DNA of 8,591 bases from Campylobacterota bacterium (GTDB taxonomy: Bacteria > Campylobacterota > Campylobacteria > Campylobacterales > Sulfurovaceae): assembly GCA_015488875.1 (NCBI GenBank), contig WFMX01000308.1:1-8591 (forward strand), given 5' to 3'. Below, piece after piece: positions 6,401 through 8,591 of the stretch; positions within the stretch are counted from its first letter, which is position 1, and every line of letters starts with the position of its first letter. The position numbers and the translations under genes are program-made. Under the pieces are notes generated by a model. The model was not told the origin of the DNA. It was given only the letters and a program-made list of their open reading frames with translations, and did not search any database.

Positions 6401-8591
6401 CATAGTATAGTCATAGCAGAGTTTAGGTATATATAGCTCTGCGGAATATGCCACCATACTAGTGGTGATGTAGTCGTTGTTGGAGTAGAGTTTGATAAAC
6501 ACCTCGTTTATCTCAGAGTTGATATCTCTATACTCCTTCATTATGTCGGAGACATCATAAGTATCTATATCTACACCATTGTTGTTGATCGGCAGTGCAT
6601 TAAAGAGTCGATCTCCTGTGACAGGGTCATGCAGGTCATCACGAAGTACGCCATCCATCACCGCATCAAACATATTTCTCTTGTTGCCCACCTTGGCATC
6701 ATTGGACTTACCTGGCATCCATTTGTATGTACCATTCCTATAGTTACCTATCTTCATCCAATCTTCCACTTTAGGTCGTCGATTCTGGTTGGCTTCGTTG
6801 TACCCATATAGATACTCGCCCTCACCAGAAAAGACAGTCAACTGTGATGTTACATCATGAGTAGATGGAAGCTTGAAGCCTTTTATACTTATGATATTGT
6901 TCCTCCCGATACTGACAAAACCATTGTATATAGATATATTTCTAGGTTTGCCTAGATTTATATCTTCCGCATATATCACTATGAGAGACCATCCACCAAA
7001 TAGACCTGGTGATGACTCTCGACCTATACCCGTAGTGAGGTTTGCCACGGTAAATGTATGCTTGCCAAATTGAATATTTGCCGCTCTGACCTTATCTGTG
7101 ACATCAGAAAACGCAGCATAAGTTTGACCAGAGGTATTGCCATAGATACTTACTAGCTGTGCAGTTACATCATTGTACGAGCCATCATCAACCTTGAGTT
7201 TGATGCGGTTGACTTGTGCAGCCTTAAGATCTAGATGAGTATAGCCTGAATATCTTCCTGTCTCTACGAAGCCAAAACCATTGTTTGTCTCTATACCATA
7301 GTGCATCCTATAGCTAGTCCTTCTTGAGATCCTTCCCTGCCAAAAGAGTCCTGCCCACACTACACCTGTAGCAGCTGGATCTGCAGCAGCTGGATCGTAT
7401 GGCTGATAAGTAGCCTCAGGTAGAGTGACATATGATGATGTAGAGTTCCAAGTACGATCATCCGCATCTATATCTAGATATTTGTTTACATTTCTATTAC
7501 TAGTATGTGTCAGAAAATCAGTTTGACCACGACACTCATCGGGTGTATGATAATCTGATTGCTGATTGATTAGACAAGTGACCGTATTGCCTGCTACAGC
7601 ATAGTTACCTACTATATTTCTAGTAGGCTCTGGATTTATCAGTTCAAAAGATCTGAGTCCATATTGCCAGTCGGTATTTGTCGGTGGGTTTACGATCACT
7701 GTACACTCTTTGAGTTTGCCTCTATGGAGTTTATTGTCCTTGATGTAGCTTCCATAGAGTTTTTCACCAGCGAAACATTGCCCAGCGAATGTACTCTGTG
7801 TCCATATATCTGTCTGATCATTTCCAGGAGGCAGTATGTTGTTGGTAGTATACTCCGTAGCTTTACCTAGCATACCCATGCTACCCATGTCTACATTACT
7901 TTTCTGTTCACAATCTCCAGATGGAGAAACCCCACAACTACTCGAAAATGTTCCTCCGAGTCCAGTCTCATCATAATCCACCACGACATTATCTATATCT
8001 ACCGTAGCATCATTTCTGAGTTTGTATGTAGTCTTACATCCTAGCCCACCCTTGCAAGTGCCTATAGACATACAAGCCACACCACTATATACAGGAGGCT
8101 CAAAGTAGCATAGATCATCCGCATTTTCGACTATCTCTATGTTTACTATGATATCAAATGAGTCAGCATTGGACCAGCCATCTTTATCTCTAGCTTTCGC
8201 AGACATAGGGAATGTGCCATGCTGAAACATCTGACCACTGATGACACCAGTAGCACTGTCAAAGCTCAATCCATCAGGCAAAGTACCTACTAGTGCATAC
8301 TCCAATATCGCATCGCTATTAGTAGTCTCCACGAAGTCCGCTAGATCGAGGGTGAAAGTATCTTTATAGTTTTTCACCTGATCTGGTATATCTAGCATCT
8401 TTGGAGGTATAGGTGGTATCTTGGTGAAGTTATACTCTACATTATACGATATAGGGTTGGCATGGTCACGATATATCTTCACTATGATCTCTTGGTTTGC
8501 ATTGACTTCATTGATGACTAGACTTTTGTCACCTGTAGTCGTATCATCCTTAGTCAGCTCATTGCCTCCACAAGCATCATAGATAAATATA
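3470..8591 (-). CDS. Giant exported cysteine-rich surface protein, putative pilus-associated adhesin/tip protein (5' partial)
   Basis: The reading frame is open to the window edge, so the N-terminus is missing; 1706 residues are visible (numbered here from 8590). A GTG at 8482 is in frame, but sensible protein sequence continues upstream of it, so it is probably not the start. Visible parts: an Ig/cadherin-like domain at about 65-150 with the He_PIG-type motif LPDGLSFDSATGVISGQ (104-120); a Cys-rich stretch from 161; a module at about 395-560 with WAGLFWQG (412-419) and GGWSLIVIY (532-540), a pattern seen in large surface proteins; a Cys cluster at 1037-1098 containing a calcium-loop-like DTNMDGDLN (1039-1047); then NFAIRPEAF; and a C-terminus ending NRRVGW. 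I count 31 cysteines, no transmembrane helix and no sortase or PEP-CTERM anchor. It heads the pseudopilin operon, the position expected for a PilY1- or MshQ-like partner, but I see no PilY1 propeller or MshQ C-terminal signature. Adhesin/tip function is inferred from context. It ends at TAA one base before the next gene. Confidence 0.85.
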   Translation of the reverse strand, partial: IFIYDACGGNELTKDDTTTGDKSLVINEVNANQEIIVKIYRDHANPISYNVEYNFTKIPPIPPKMLDIPDQVKNYKDTFTLDLADFVETTNSDAILEYALVGTLPDGLSFDSATGVISGQMFQHGTFPMSAKARDKDGWSNADSFDIIVNIEIVENADDLCYFEPPVYSGVACMSIGTCKGGLGCKTTYKLRNDATVDIDNVVVDYDETGLGGTFSSSCGVSPSGDCEQKSNVDMGSMGMLGKATEYTTNNILPPGNDQTDIWTQSTFAGQCFAGEKLYGSYIKDNKLHRGKLKECTVIVNPPTNTDWQYGLRSFELINPEPTRNIVGNYAVAGNTVTCLINQQSDYHTPDECRGQTDFLTHTSNRNVNKYLDIDADDRTWNSTSSYVTLPEATYQPYDPAAADPAATGVVWAGLFWQGRISRRTSYRMHYGIETNNGFGFVETGRYSGYTHLDLKAAQVNRIKLKVDDGSYNDVTAQLVSIYGNTSGQTYAAFSDVTDKVRAANIQFGKHTFTVANLTTGIGRESSPGLFGGWSLIVIYAEDINLGKPRNISIYNGFVSIGRNNIISIKGFKLPSTHDVTSQLTVFSGEGEYLYGYNEANQNRRPKVEDWMKIGNYRNGTYKWMPGKSNDAKVGNKRNMFDAVMDGVLRDDLHDPVTGDRLFNALPINNNGVDIDTYDVSDIMKEYRDINSEINEVFIKLYSNNDYITTSMVAYSAELYIPKLCYDYTMDVDGYVLGSVDNNISTPFGDFGKPLKTTVFLKSLEGDIALRDVFVTYGIQDPTQLNYRTCTTEIAENNKYDYSDGCPYTYDQASQGFKINLGTGKGAGKNHGGRIEPNQSRFVSWLADFKQSRVDTKFKLAVDYTVDYGAGAVPLHQEFSQADLCPTENSGFLPRLGQFNVIDAKNDYNKWNLYTQVTRRPFSLKVYMHDADDFTRLISGNDMDLSVGVEMIRADNFVRDANTACMDKSSTLMEYDGNGNLTKDSIPLKFAHFDGTPSALVNYNADDVNLSYRSVAMRIWYLADPIDHNTVLNSHNCTDTNMDGDLNSPKDMGCIQLYKREYKSYSTECGSKCRKSYNWNKEKSCYTCLRDHYGQKVCSRDNFAIRPEAFVISMLDSKEEIDTTKPANMLPTKTDDPDNPNPANAVAGYKYRFDINATSHTCRTDSSGVANVEVCDEPVAKYVQHFEPGSPIHRAQMYWHPNAITEAQANANCNDVEDKNISINLFDGTNVNYAAHTSYIDKVDQIGEYRFEIYDENWTAADWHDSEMLHHTSTYSQYYTEGDDCKAGNDVVASQGDTHAGALNGCKISSVHVNLDNGKKYTYHDARYYPYAFDLTGISAQAGARSMGDLVYINTLGSDDGNMSYNITGIFKAVGKDKKSVSNFVKGCYAEDLSFTLFSNYDHDVPLADQVPNISWAITTYDSLGQTDRPYEQKDTNGSATSIVADTPISINNDKSYIPKDMNGSVNMDLSFNFNRTYNKTLNPRVIHMHEFNISLRSEPIGVMVDLETDHKIRGTKSINKDISFQYARVKSSKRYYDDVLEDNVDTPISIETFCDLGPITCNTKGINTSKGATNDFFWYTSVDHNTTLDGKVVLIPETKALATLGASIDGAEQANITIDTEGINENVNVAVAPMVTDRPLEVDINYDKTLTDKWLLFNYAKDEIPTLLYKVRFISDIGPAWAGHGDTGTVVNGKVNEQKNRRVGW
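7368..7396 (-). repeat. Short in-frame tandem duplication inside the giant gene
   Basis: Two near-identical 14-base copies (7368-7381 and 7383-7396, one mismatch) are offset by 15 bases, i.e. five codons, and encode D-P-A-A-A-D-P-A-A at about residues 399-407. It lies in a linker just before the WAGLFWQG module, where a length change would be tolerated. Confidence 0.7.

Noticed and set aside
8480..8482. GTG as the start of the giant gene
   Set aside because: The frame stays open for 36 further codons to the window edge with plausible extracellular sequence, there is no signal peptide after the GTG, and no ribosome site is apparent.
3470..8591. Direct MshQ (DUF6701) or PilY1 homology for the giant protein
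   Set aside because: NFAIRPEAF faintly recalls a motif in MshQ-type proteins, but the MshQ C-terminal signature and the PilY1 beta-propeller repeats were not seen; only a contextual analogy is kept.

Overview
All genes in this window lie on the minus strand and form one tightly packed operon. The order of transcription is: a very large exported or surface protein (5' end cut by the window edge, at least 1706 residues), then five small proteins that each begin with a type IV pilin / type II pseudopilin N-terminus. Reading from the right edge leftwards: giant protein (8591-3470), a PilV/GspI-position pseudopilin (3468-2722), a PilW/GspJ-like pseudopilin (2722-1919), a PilX/GspK-like pseudopilin without Glu5 (1919-1449), and two tandem FimU/GspH-like paralogues (1452-865 and 863-219). 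Every junction is a 1-base gap or a 1-4 base overlap, so the genes are very probably co-transcribed and translationally coupled. The promoter must lie beyond 8591.

The likely host is a member of Campylobacterota (a Sulfurovum/Sulfurimonas-type free-living organism). The reasons are moderate-to-low GC, heavy use of the ATA isoleucine codon, prepilin N-termini of the A-F-T-M-I-E-L-I-F type, the Y-T-Q-H-L-A-L-I-D-D segment in the FimU/GspH-like proteins, and many D/E-X-N-X-S/T sequons of the kind used by the PglB N-glycosylation system. This assignment is inference from recalled family appearance, not from a search.

The gene set resembles the minor pilin plus PilY1 cluster of type IV pili (FimU, PilV, PilW, PilX, PilY1) and the GspH-I-J-K set of type II secretion. 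A reasonable model is that the pseudopilins form a tip or initiation complex that carries the giant, cysteine-rich, probably calcium-binding protein to the cell surface as an adhesin or tip protein. The giant protein has no recognisable PilY1 beta-propeller or MshQ C-terminus, so the resemblance is in context and design. No assembly ATPase, platform protein, secretin or prepilin peptidase is present here; these would have to be encoded elsewhere.

The last 218 bases (1-218, downstream of the operon) are non-coding and contain short repeats and imperfect palindromes but no convincing intrinsic terminator.

Most notable signals: 17 bacterial-type N-glycosylation sequons (10 in the second half of the giant protein, none in its first 740 visible residues; 7 in three of the pseudopilins, none in the two FimU/GspH-like ones); a textbook 12-residue EF-hand-like loop inserted in only one of the two tandem paralogues; a calcium-loop-like motif bracketed by cysteines in the giant protein; and alanine instead of glycine at the prepilin cleavage site in four of five pilins.
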